Origin: Pelecanus crispus
Lineage: Eukaryota > Chordata > Aves > Pelecaniformes > Pelecanidae
Direction of reading: 5' to 3'
DNA length: 64,000 nucleotides
Assembly (NCBI RefSeq): GCF_030463565.1
Contig: NC_134649.1
Span: 4,971,501-5,035,500, forward strand
Numbering within the stretch: position 1 is the first letter of the stretch; every line of letters starts with the position of its first letter. The notes under the pieces were generated by a model. The model worked only from the letters and a program-made list of their open reading frames with translations, made no database searches and was not told the origin of the DNA. Below, one piece after another: positions 27,001-33,796 of the stretch. Position numbers and translations under genes: made by a program.

Positions 27001-27162
27001 ATTATGAATTTCACATTGGCAGCTCGGGAGGATGGACAGCACTGCGAACGCCTCCCGTTCAACACTGTGCTGTTATTATAATCTTTTTTGTTTTTTCTTT
27101 TAAAAGAATCTGACAGATTCCAGAAACAAACTATGTTATGACACCTATAGGATTGTGTTTAT
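24081..27162. other. Intergenic; no gene seen
   Basis: Single-copy sequence, moderately GC-rich at 24370-25170 and AT-rich after that. A small CACCTAC-type repeat sits near 24920-24950. No exon is supported. Confidence 0.5.
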
Positions 27163-27295
27163 ATGAGATTGTGAGCTCTTTGGGGGCACAGCGCATCTTT
27201 TTGTGCTCCGCTTGTACGGCATCCAGTACAATGTGCTTGTCCATGACCTACCCCGTTTGTCAAAGTAATGAAAGAAAGGCTATTTTACAATAATA
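27163..27295 (+). mobile_element. Ancient LINE/SINE 3-prime tail (L2/L3/CR1-like)
   Basis: The run GATTGTGAGCTCTTTGGGGG, then CTTGTACGGCATCCAGTACA and ATGTGCTTGTCCATGACC, then an ATAATAAAAG end matches the shared 3-prime tail of ancient amniote retroposons. In turtles and crocodilians that tail reads as a GTAAGCTCTTTGGGGCAGGG type string followed by GTACAG-GCCTAGCACAATGG. Divergence is high, so it is an old relic. Family naming is from memory and should be checked. Confidence 0.65.
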
Positions 27296-28400
27296 AAAGT
27301 TCTTTATGACAACAGAGCGATAAATGATAGACACCCAGTTCCCACTTCAGCTCTGTCTTTACACAACAATACATTAATTTGTAAATAACACATTACAATT
27401 TATGCCGTATCAATGCCATAACACGCACAGAAAGGACACTTGTTCTGCTCAGTATCCGGCACCAGCGTTAGGCGCAGCTGTACAGAGCAACAGTAAAAAT
27501 TTACTGGACACGAAGATCTTTCTGGTCCAATTCAACGGAAGCCTCGAAAGCCCGTGCGCAGTTGCTAAAGCCTATGGTACACACGAACACGGCAGCCCAG
27601 GACGGTTTCATACGTAAACGCCTTTATTCTCCTGCACTGAGCCTTGAGAGGGTTGTGTCACCACCCAAACGGGCATGCACCCGCGCTTTGACTTACGATT
27701 GAATTATTGACACAGCCCTGGACACGTGTGCACGTGTGGCAATTCTGCCCCTGTTGCACTCGGTGATGAATTTCTCCCTGGCTCCGGTGACGCAGAATAA
27801 AGCCTTTTCATCTTTCTTAAGGGGCATGAGAGCTGACGTGTAACTAAGACAACAATACGGGACCGTTCCGATGAGGCAAACGGTATAAAAAGGGACGGAG
27901 AAACTACAAGGAGAAAAACATGTATAAGGTTGTGGAAAATGATGTAGTAATGTAACCGAAGGCTATCGCAGTAGAAGATGTTCAGGAAGAATTTAGGTTT
28001 AAATGTAAAAGCTTAATTTTGATGTTTGTGTTAATAATGTGATATTTGCATATTTCTTAACGTAGCCTTTTTTTTCCCCCAAACTAGAATATAGCTAATG
28101 CTCACAGATCTCTGCTTTCTTCTACTCCAGCATCATTTTGGTATCTCCCCATGCCAAAGTATTGCAACAAATCTGTGATTACTCAGGACACCCATATGCC
28201 GTGCAGCATGGCTACTACGAGCTTCGGCGAAACAGCGGGAACACGGCCCACGTTTCCTGATTCCGAAAAGCCCAAACCTCTTCTGCTTCAGCTAATCCCG
28301 TCTCTTCCCATTCGGGGCCTGGGTGTACAGTGCCAGCGTAGGGGACTGGCGAACAGTGGAGAAACGCGCACGGAGGAGACGATATTGGAGTGTTCGCTGA
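27296..28400. other. Intergenic; no gene seen
   Basis: Single-copy DNA. A TATAAAAAGGG string near 27891 and a CCTTTATTCTCC-type string near 27620 are seen, but no linked exon or polyadenylation site was identified. Confidence 0.45.
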
Positions 28401-28828
28401 AGACCGTGAATACGGCGGGGGACCCGTCCCGCCGTCGGTTGTTCCCTCAGGTGAGCCAAGCCTTGGCATTCCCTTCCCTCGCTCCGGCCCGAACCGCATC
28501 CCCAAGCGCAGCGCGCTCCAGGCTCAGCGCTTGGCCGCGCTCGCCGGTCTTCAACCCAGAGGAGCAACAGCAACTAGATGCAGTAAATGGATAAACAGAC
28601 CCCGTGAAAAAACAAATACAAAGCTACGGGTTTCTCATTCCTCCTAACTCGGTCCCTTGCTCTCTCTGCTCGTTCCTGCAGAGCGCAGAGGTGTTTGCGT
28701 TAGCAGGGGGTCGCTCGTCGGCTCTTCCCGCCGGCCCTTGCCTCCTGCGCCCCGCAGGGTGCTCGGTGCGGCCACCGGGGCTCTGCCGCCGCCGCCGCCT
28801 TTCCCCCTTCGCCGTTAGCCCGGCCGCC
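28401..28828. other. IGF1R: Upstream shoulder of the IGF1R CpG island
   Basis: CpG-rich single-copy sequence preceding the hexamer array. Open frames on both strands lack recognisable domains. A donor-like CAGGTGAGCC at 28449-28458 is present, which could belong to an upstream noncoding transcript, but no partner acceptor was identified. Confidence 0.4.
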
Positions 28829-29622
28829 GGGGCAGGGGCAGGGGCAGGGGCAGAGGAGGAGGAGGAGGAGGAGGAGGAGGAAGGGGCAGGGGCAGGGGGA
28901 GGAGGGGGCAGGGGTAGGGGCAGCAGTAGGGGTAGGCGTAGGGGCAGGGGGAGGCGGGGGCAGGGGCAGCGGCAGCGGCAGGAGAGGGCAGGGGCAGGGG
29001 CAGCAGTAGGGGTAGGGGTAGGGGTAGGAGTAGGGGCAGGGGTAGGGGCAGCAGTAGGGGTAGGAGTAGGGGCAGGGGCAGCGGCAGGGGTAGGCGTAGG
29101 GGCAGGGGTAGGAGCAGGGGCAGGGGCAGCGGCAGGGGGAGGAGAGGGCAGGGGCAGGGGTAGGGGCAGCAGTAGGGGTAGGAGTAGGGGCAGGGGTAGG
29201 GGCAGGGGCAGGGGTAGGGGCAGGGGCAGCAGTAGGGGTAGGGGTAGGAGCAGGGGTAGGAGCAGCAGTAGGGGTAGGGGTAGGAGTAGGGGCAGGGGTA
29301 GGAGCAGGGGTAGGGGCAGCAGTAGGGGTAGGGGCAGCGGCAGGGGGAGGAGAGGGTAGGGGTAGGGGCAGGGGTAGGAGCAGCAGTAGGGGTAGGAGTA
29401 GGGGCAGGGGTAGGAGCAGGGGCAGGGGCAGCGGCAGGGGGAGGAAAGGGCAGGGGGAGGAAAGGGCAGGGGCAGCAGTAGGGGTAGGGGCAGGGGTAGG
29501 GGCAGGGGCAGGGGCAGGGGCAGGGGTAGGGGTAGGGGTAGGGGTAGGGGTAGGGGTAGGGGTAGGGGTAGGGGTAGGGGTAGGGGCAGGGGCAGGGGCA
29601 GGGGTAGGGGTAGGGGCAGGGG
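28829..29622 (+). repeat. GGGGCA/GGGGTA hexamer array (G-quadruplex type)
   Basis: About 0.8 kb consists almost wholly of GGGGCA and GGGGTA hexamers, interrupted by GCAGCAGTA and GCGGCAGGGGGAGG variants that recur several times and suggest a higher-order minisatellite. A run of about ten uninterrupted GGGGTA units lies at 29523-29582, and (GGA)n at 28852-28878. Every four units can in principle fold as a G-quadruplex on the plus strand, with an i-motif on the minus strand. The array ends about 1.9 kb upstream of the IGF1R ATG. Long open frames through it on both strands are repeat artefacts. Confidence 0.95.
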
Positions 29623-29688
29623 CCCGGCCCGGCCCGGCCCGGCCCGGCCCCCGCCCCGCCCCGCCCCGCCCCGCCCCGCCCCGCTCCG
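29621..29688 (+). repeat. GGCCC x6 and CCGCC pentamer repeats
   Basis: Six uninterrupted GGCCC pentamers (29621-29650) pass into CCGCC pentamers (29651-29688). The second block creates overlapping CCCCGCCC Sp1/KLF-type sites at the upstream edge of the promoter. Confidence 0.9.
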
Positions 29689-30560
29689 CTCCGCGCGCCG
29701 CCGCTCCGGCTTTTGCCTCGCGCTCGCTCGCGCCCCGCCGCCGCCGCTGCCGCCTCCGCGCGCGCCGCTGCCGCCGCCGCCGCCGCCTGGGCGAGGGGAG
29801 CCCGCGGGGGGGGGTGCGGGGTGGGGGTGGTGGTGTGAGCGCGCGCGCCTCCGTGCGAGAGAGGGCGCGTGCGCGCGCGCGGAGGGAGAGGGCGGGCGCG
29901 AGCCCCGTCCCCGTGCGGCCGCAGAGAGGAGAAGCAGCGGCGGCGGCGGGCGCGGAGCGGCGCCGGGGCTCTTGTTTACCAGCGTTCGCCATCCGTCGTG
30001 CGAAGGCAGCCAGCGCGGAGGAAGAGGAGGAGGAGGAGGAGGAGGAAGAAGAGGGGGGGGAGACGCGGCACAGAGCGCTGCGAGCCCCGCTGCAAGCGAG
30101 CGGCGAATTCATTGGGAGGAGCGGCGGCGGCGGCAGCAGCCCCTTCCCCCCTTCCCTCCCCGGAGGAATTACGGACCCTTCGCAACAAGCTCCTGGGCTT
30201 TGACCTTCAGCAAACCGGATCGCCTTGCGCGTCCCCCCGCCGCCCCCCCGGCTTACACACGCACGCACACACACACACACGCACACACCTCTTCCCGGCT
30301 CCCCCCTCCCCCTTCCTTGGGCTGGGCAGCGCGAGGGGAAGGTTTGCAGCGCGCGCACACCCAGAGGAGGAGGGAAAAGAGGAGGAAAAAAAAAAAAAAA
30401 AAAAAAAGGAGAAGGATTTACAAATTCGCTGGGTGGTTTTTGTTTTTGTTGTTGTTGTTGTTGTCGTCCTCCCCCCCCGCCCCCGGCGCGATGGCGAGGC
30501 GGCTCGGAGGGATGCGAGGAGGGGAGCTGCGGGGGGAGGAGGCGGGGTGCTGAGCCGCCC
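29623..30560 (+). promoter_or_regulatory. IGF1R: IGF1R core promoter, CpG island
   Basis: This is a CpG-dense, GC-rich segment directly upstream of the 5-prime UTR. It holds six GGCCC pentamers (29621-29650), then overlapping CCCCGCCC motifs (29651-29688) that are canonical Sp1/KLF sites. A CGCG-rich stretch, (GAG)n at 30018-30051, (CA)n near 30256-30289, an A tract (30386-30407) and (TTG)n (about 30443-30463) follow. No convincing TATA box sits at a suitable distance. This agrees with the known TATA-less, Sp1-driven, initiator-type IGF1R promoter of mammals. The exact start site cannot be placed from sequence alone. Confidence 0.75.
30491..30553 (+). other. uORF candidate, 20 codons, strong Kozak context
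   Basis: An ATG preceded by GCGCG and followed by G opens a 20-codon Arg/Gly-rich frame starting MARRLGG and ending at TGA. G at -3 and G at +4 make a favourable initiation context. Whether it is transcribed depends on the IGF1R start site, which could lie just downstream. Confidence 0.35.
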
Positions 30561-30608
30561 CGCTCGCCCTGCTGCTGCTGCTTTGTGTGTGTGTCCTGGA
30601 TTTTGCTT

Positions 30609-30640
<32 letters not shown>

Positions 30641-30989
30641 GGAAGAAGGAGCCTGTGGCAGCGGCGCCGAGGAGAGGAAGAGGAGGAGTAGGGGGGGGGG
30701 GGGGGGAAAGCCTTTTTAATTCATTTTCGTTCCCAATTCCGCATTTCGCGTCCCTGCAGCCAGCCGGGCTCGCGGCGGTGCGGGCTGTGCGCGGGGGGGC
30801 TGCGTTCCTCCCTTCCCTCCCCCTTCCCCGCGGAGCGCGGAGCGGAGCCGGGGGGATCCCGGCAGGGCAGCCCCGGCCCCGCGCGGAGGGACGGGGAAGC
30901 TGTTGTTGTTTTGTAACAAGATTGTCTGGGTCGCACCCCCCCTTCTTCCCCCCGCAGCCCTCCCCGTTGTTTTTTTTTTTTTTTTTCCC

Positions 30990-31020
<31 letters not shown>

Positions 31021-31055
31021 TCTGTGCGCGCTGCCTCTGTGTGCGGTGTTGGAAA

Positions 31056-31142
31056 ATGGAGGTTGAAGATGCAGAGTGCCGGCCCCGCTGTGCCTCATGT
31101 TTGCGGCTCCTGTGCACCATGTACCGCTGCAGCCAGCGCTGA
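31056..31142 (+). other. uORF 1 in IGF1R leader, 28 codons, Cys-rich
   Basis: An ATG with A at -3 and G at +4 (AAAATGG) is the best initiation context in the leader. It opens a 28-codon frame beginning MEVEDAEC with five cysteines, ending at TGA 31140-31142. It lies about 400 nt upstream of the receptor start codon and is expected to reduce or condition initiation at the main ATG. That it is translated is inference. Confidence 0.5.
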
Positions 31143-31245
31143 GGGGAGACGGCGGCGACCCCCGCCCCGCAGCCCGCCCCGCCGCCCCGGAGACAGCGTC
31201 GCCCCGGGGCTCTCATGCCTTCTCCTTGCCGCTAATACATCCTGA
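31069..31245 (+). other. uORF 2 in IGF1R leader, 58 codons
   Basis: This second ATG overlaps uORF 1 in a different frame and opens a 58-codon Pro/Arg/Ala-rich frame starting MQSAGPAV, ending at a stop 31243-31245. The initiation context is moderate (G at -3). No domain is recognised. It may be only a consequence of the GC-rich leader having few stop codons. Confidence 0.35.
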
Positions 31246-31549
31246 GTATCTCTGTATTTTTGGTGTGGTTGCTCCGGAAGATCAACACCCAGGGACCTCA
31301 AAAAACCCTCCGGTTTGCCAGTACGAAGGGTCTTGTGTTTTTTGTGGGGTTTTTTTTTTTTTTTCCCCCCCATTTCTCGAGGCAACGTGGATTTATTTAT
31401 CCAGCCCCGCTTCTCGTCCGCCTTTTGCCTCCTTCGTTATTTTTAGAGGACGGGGAGAGAAAAGAAAGCGAACAATTTTGGACTTTTTGTTGTTGTTGTT
31501 GTTGTTTTCCGGAAAGGGGGATTTTGTCCAATTAAAAAAAGAGGAATGA
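31097..31549 (+). other. uORF 3, 150 codons, stop overlaps the IGF1R ATG
   Basis: An ATG in a weak context (C at -3, T at +4) opens a frame of 150 codons. Its TGA stop (31547-31549) overlaps the IGF1R ATG (31546-31548) as ATGA. The predicted peptide begins MFAAPVHH and shows no recognised domain; its phenylalanine and leucine runs come from the T tract and the (TTG)n repeat. The ATGA overlap could allow termination-coupled re-initiation, or may be coincidence. Confidence 0.4.
31215..31235 (+). other. Minimal uORF, 6 codons
   Basis: An ATG followed by five sense codons and TAA (MPSPCR) lies about 310 nt upstream of the IGF1R start. It is reported because the leader has several nested upstream starts; translation is not demonstrated. 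Confidence 0.3.
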
Positions 31550-31639
31550 AGTCTGGCGCTGGAGGAGGGTCCCTCGCCGTCGTCTGGGGGTTTCTGCTCG
31601 TCCTCGCCGCACTTTGTCTGTGGCCAACAAATGGGGAAA
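31546..31639 (+). CDS. IGF1R: IGF1R coding exon 1 (signal peptide of type 1 IGF receptor)
   Basis: This exon begins the type 1 insulin-like growth factor receptor, a receptor tyrosine kinase that binds IGF1/IGF2 at the cell surface and signals through PI3K-AKT and MAPK. The ATG at 31546 opens MKSGAGGGS, then a hydrophobic core (VVWGFLLVLAALCLW), then PTNGE. This matches the vertebrate IGF1R signal peptide closely: the human protein starts MKSGSGGGS and ends the region LWPTSGE. By analogy cleavage falls after the Gly, leaving Glu as the first alpha-chain residue. The exon stops after 31 codons plus one base, at AAA|GTGAGTAC, so intron 1 is phase 1, as in the human gene. The start context is moderate (G at -3, A at +4). 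Only the first 31 of roughly 1,370 residues lie here; the ligand-binding, fibronectin and kinase domains are beyond the window. Recognition comes from remembered family sequence, not a search. Confidence 0.96.
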
Positions 31640-31724
31640 GTGAGTACGGTGCGCGCCGGCGGGGGGGCGTGCGGGGGGAGCCGCGGAGGGGTCCCGCTGT
31701 GGGCGGGAGGGGGTGGGAGGGCGT

Positions 31725-32955
31725 CGGCTGCCTGTGTGTGTTGGGGGGGTGAGGGGGGCGGCGAGGGGGGCTCCCTGTGGGAATGGGTGGGAGGGGGTCG
31801 GCGAGGGGCTCCCTGTGTGAGTATGGGTGAGGGGCTCCCGGGGTGCGTGTGAGGGGTCAGTGAGGGGGCTCCCCGTGCGAATTGTGTGTGAGGAGGTCGG
31901 TCGTGTGGCTGTGTGTGTGAGGGTGTCGGCGAGGGGTCCCTGCGTGAATGTGAGGGGGTCGGTGAGGGGCTCCCGGGGGGTCTGAGGGTGTGTGTGGCTG
32001 TGAGGGCCTCCTGCGGGGTGTGTGTGTGAGGGGCTCCCGGGGTGTGTGTGGCTGTGTGTGTGAGGGTGTGTGTGGCTGTGTGTGTGAGGGTGTCGGCGAG
32101 GGGCTCCCTGTGTGAATGCGTGTGAGGGTGTCGGTGAGGGGCTCCTGGGGGGGCTGTGTGTGTGAGGGTGGCTGTGGCTCTGTGTGTGAGGGTGTCGGTG
32201 AGGGGCTCCCTGTGTGAATGCGTGTGAGGGTGTCGGTGAGGGGCTCCTGGGGGGGCTGTGTGTGTGAGGGTGGCTGTGGCTCTGTGTGTGAGGGTGTCGG
32301 CGAGGGGCTCCCTGTGTGAATGCGTGTGAGGGTGTCGGTGAGGGGCTCCTGGGGGGGCTGTGTGTGTGAGGGTGTGTGTGGCTGTGTGTGTGACGGTGTC
32401 GGTGAGGGGCTCCCGGGGTGTCTGAGGGGGGGTGTGTGTGAGGGTGTGTGTGGCTGTGAGGGCCTCCTGCGGTGTGTGTGTGTGAGGGGGCTCCTAGGGT
32501 GCGTGTGGCTGTGTGTGTGAGGGGCTCTCTCTGTGAATGCGTGTGAGGGGGTCGGTGAGGGGCTCCCGGGGGGTGTGTGGCTGGGTGTGAGGGGCTCCCT
32601 GTGTGAATGTGTGTGAGGGGTCGGTGAGGGGCTCCCGGTGTGTGTGTGTGTGTGAGGGTGCGTGTGGCTGTGTGTGAGGGGCTCCCTGTGTGAATGCGTG
32701 TGAGGGGGTCGGTGAGGGGCTCCCGGGGTGTCTGAGGGTGTGTGTGGCTGTGTGTGAGGGTGGCTGTGGCTGTGAGGGCCTCCTGCGGGGTGTGTGTGTG
32801 TGAGGGTGTGTGTGGCTGTGTGTGTGAGGGGCTCCCGGGTGTGTGTGTGTGTGTGTGTGAGAGTGGCTCACCTGCGTGAATGCGTGTGAGGGGTCGGCGA
32901 GGGGCTGCCGGGGGGGGGTGGGGTGTGTGGGTGTGTGTGTGAGGGGCTCCCGGGG
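31725..32955 (+). repeat. GT-rich minisatellite in IGF1R intron 1, 102-bp higher-order period
   Basis: This 1.2-kb tandem region is built from GTGTGTGAGGG, GTCGGTGAGGGGCTCC and TGTGTGAATGCG modules. TGTGTGAATG recurs at 32109, 32211 and 32313, giving an exact 102-bp spacing for three nearly identical higher-order units. Flanking units are more diverged. It starts about 90 bp downstream of the exon 1 donor. The antisense frame is open for over 600 codons (His/Thr/Ser/Pro repeats) purely because of the repeat. Length polymorphism is likely. Confidence 0.93.
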
Positions 32956-33052
32956 CGCGCGCCGTTTCCCGCCGCGGCGCGCGGGGATGCGCGTGTTTTC
33001 CCCCTTCACGCGGCTGCTCCTCGAGCGCGTTCAGCAGCCCGGGGCCGCGCGT

Positions 33053-33067
33053 CCCCCCCCCCCCCCC
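33053..33067 (+). repeat. C homopolymer (15)
   Basis: A run of 15 C residues in the GC-rich start of intron 1. Its length is prone to sequencing error and to real variation. Confidence 0.9.
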
Positions 33068-33203
33068 ATCCCCTCCCTCCCCTCCCGGCCGGTGTTTACA
33101 GCCGGGCTCGGCAGAGCCGCAGCCCCGGCCCGGAGGAGGGGGCAGGGCGATGCCCCCCGTCCCCTCCTTTGTGCTCCCCACCCGAGCCGCGTGCGGGGAA
33201 CGA

Positions 33204-33227
33204 CCCCCCCCCCCCCCCCCCCCCCCC
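33204..33227 (+). repeat. C homopolymer (24)
   Basis: A run of 24 consecutive C residues. Such runs are rare in vertebrate DNA, can form i-motif/G4 or triplex structures, and are a weak point for assembly accuracy. Confidence 0.92.
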
Positions 33228-33503
33228 GGGGCGCGGGGCGCTGCAGCCGTTCTTCGCAGCCGGCAAGAACCGCGCCTTCGTTCCCGCATGGAAAGAGCTT
33301 GATCTTGGTCAATGTTTAGAGGCTGTGTGCAGTAACCTGCCACAGCGAGCGAAGAATTCCTGGAAACAAGCGCCTCGCCTTTCATTGCCGCTTTACGGCC
33401 CAGGAAGGGTTTCGCTCGCGCTGCTCGGGGTGCGGAATTACGGTGGCATCCCGCAATCTAAAGGTCACAGGCTGCTGTTGTGGTGTGTTTGGGGTTTTTT
33501 TGG

Positions 33504-33525
33504 TTTTTTTTTTTTTTTTTTTTTT
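33504..33525 (+). repeat. T homopolymer (22)
   Basis: A run of 22 T residues in intron 1. There is no clear SINE or LINE body next to it, so it is treated as a simple repeat. Confidence 0.85.
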
Positions 33526-33777
33526 AAATGAATTTCTAGGTCGATGCTTCACCTTTGTGCGCGCATAAATAGAAACGTTCGGTGGCCGGATGGGCTATGC
33601 TCTTTAGAAGTGATTATGGTTATTATTTTGTTTTTAAAGCAGCTCCAGTGCGGGGGCTTGTGCAGCTGACTGCGCAGCGTGCGGGCTGCCGCCTCCGGGT
33701 GTGCGAGCGCGGAACACGGGGGTCGTGCTGCGGGCAGCCGGCCCCTCCTGCCGTCCGTCGGTCGCGGTGGCTGGCTG

Positions 33778-33796
33778 CCTGTCTGTCTGTCTGTCT
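33778..33796 (+). repeat. (CTGT)n microsatellite
   Basis: Short run of about four CTGT units in intron 1. Confidence 0.8.

Larger units (their letters stand above)
30560..31545 (+). promoter_or_regulatory. IGF1R: IGF1R 5-prime UTR (approximate start)
   Basis: This is the sequence immediately upstream of the IGF1R ATG. It is GC-rich at its 5-prime end and becomes U/A-rich near the start codon. IGF1R mRNAs are known to carry an unusually long structured 5-prime UTR of about 1 kb with reported IRES activity and binding of HuR/hnRNP C, so the start near 30560 is set by analogy and is uncertain. Visible elements are long T tracts (about 30608-30640, 30970-31006, 31349-31364), a G16 run (30691-30706), (TTG)n at about 31487-31506 just before the ATG, and several uORFs listed separately. 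No splice signals suggesting a 5-prime UTR intron were identified. Confidence 0.75.
32956..33300. other. CpG-dense end of the promoter island, within intron 1
   Basis: CpG-rich single-copy sequence after the minisatellite, containing CGCGCGCCG-type motifs and the two C runs. It is probably the downstream shoulder of the IGF1R CpG island, separated from the promoter by expansion of the minisatellite. No coding exon is recognised. Confidence 0.6.

Noticed and set aside
27885-27905. TATAAAAAGGG promoter-like string
   Set aside because: No downstream exon, initiator or transcript evidence; such strings occur by chance in AT-rich DNA.
28604-29359. 251-codon plus-strand frame of Gly/Ala/Arg repeats
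   Set aside because: Translation of GGGGCA/GGGGTA hexamers. Dipeptide-like output is a repeat artefact unless transcription and translation are shown.
28829-29622. Interstitial telomere insertion
   Set aside because: Units are GGGGTA/GGGGCA, not TTAGGG, and no true telomeric hexamer run is present.
28700-30358. 552-codon minus-strand open frame (Ala-Pro-Thr-Pro repeats)
   Set aside because: It is produced by the hexamer array and GC-rich island, which lack stop codons in that frame. There is no domain and no independent sign of coding.
29869-31245. 458-codon plus-strand open frame over the promoter and leader
   Set aside because: Compositional artefact of GC-rich DNA and homopolymers. Only the part from the ATG at 31069 is kept, as a uORF candidate.
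31725-32955. Regularly spaced repeats considered as a CRISPR-like array
   Set aside because: Units are contiguous tandem repeats without unique spacers, in a vertebrate intron.
31532-33385. 617-codon minus-strand open frame rich in His/Thr/Ser/Pro
   Set aside because: It is the antisense of the GT minisatellite and also crosses IGF1R exon 1; period-driven openness, not a gene.
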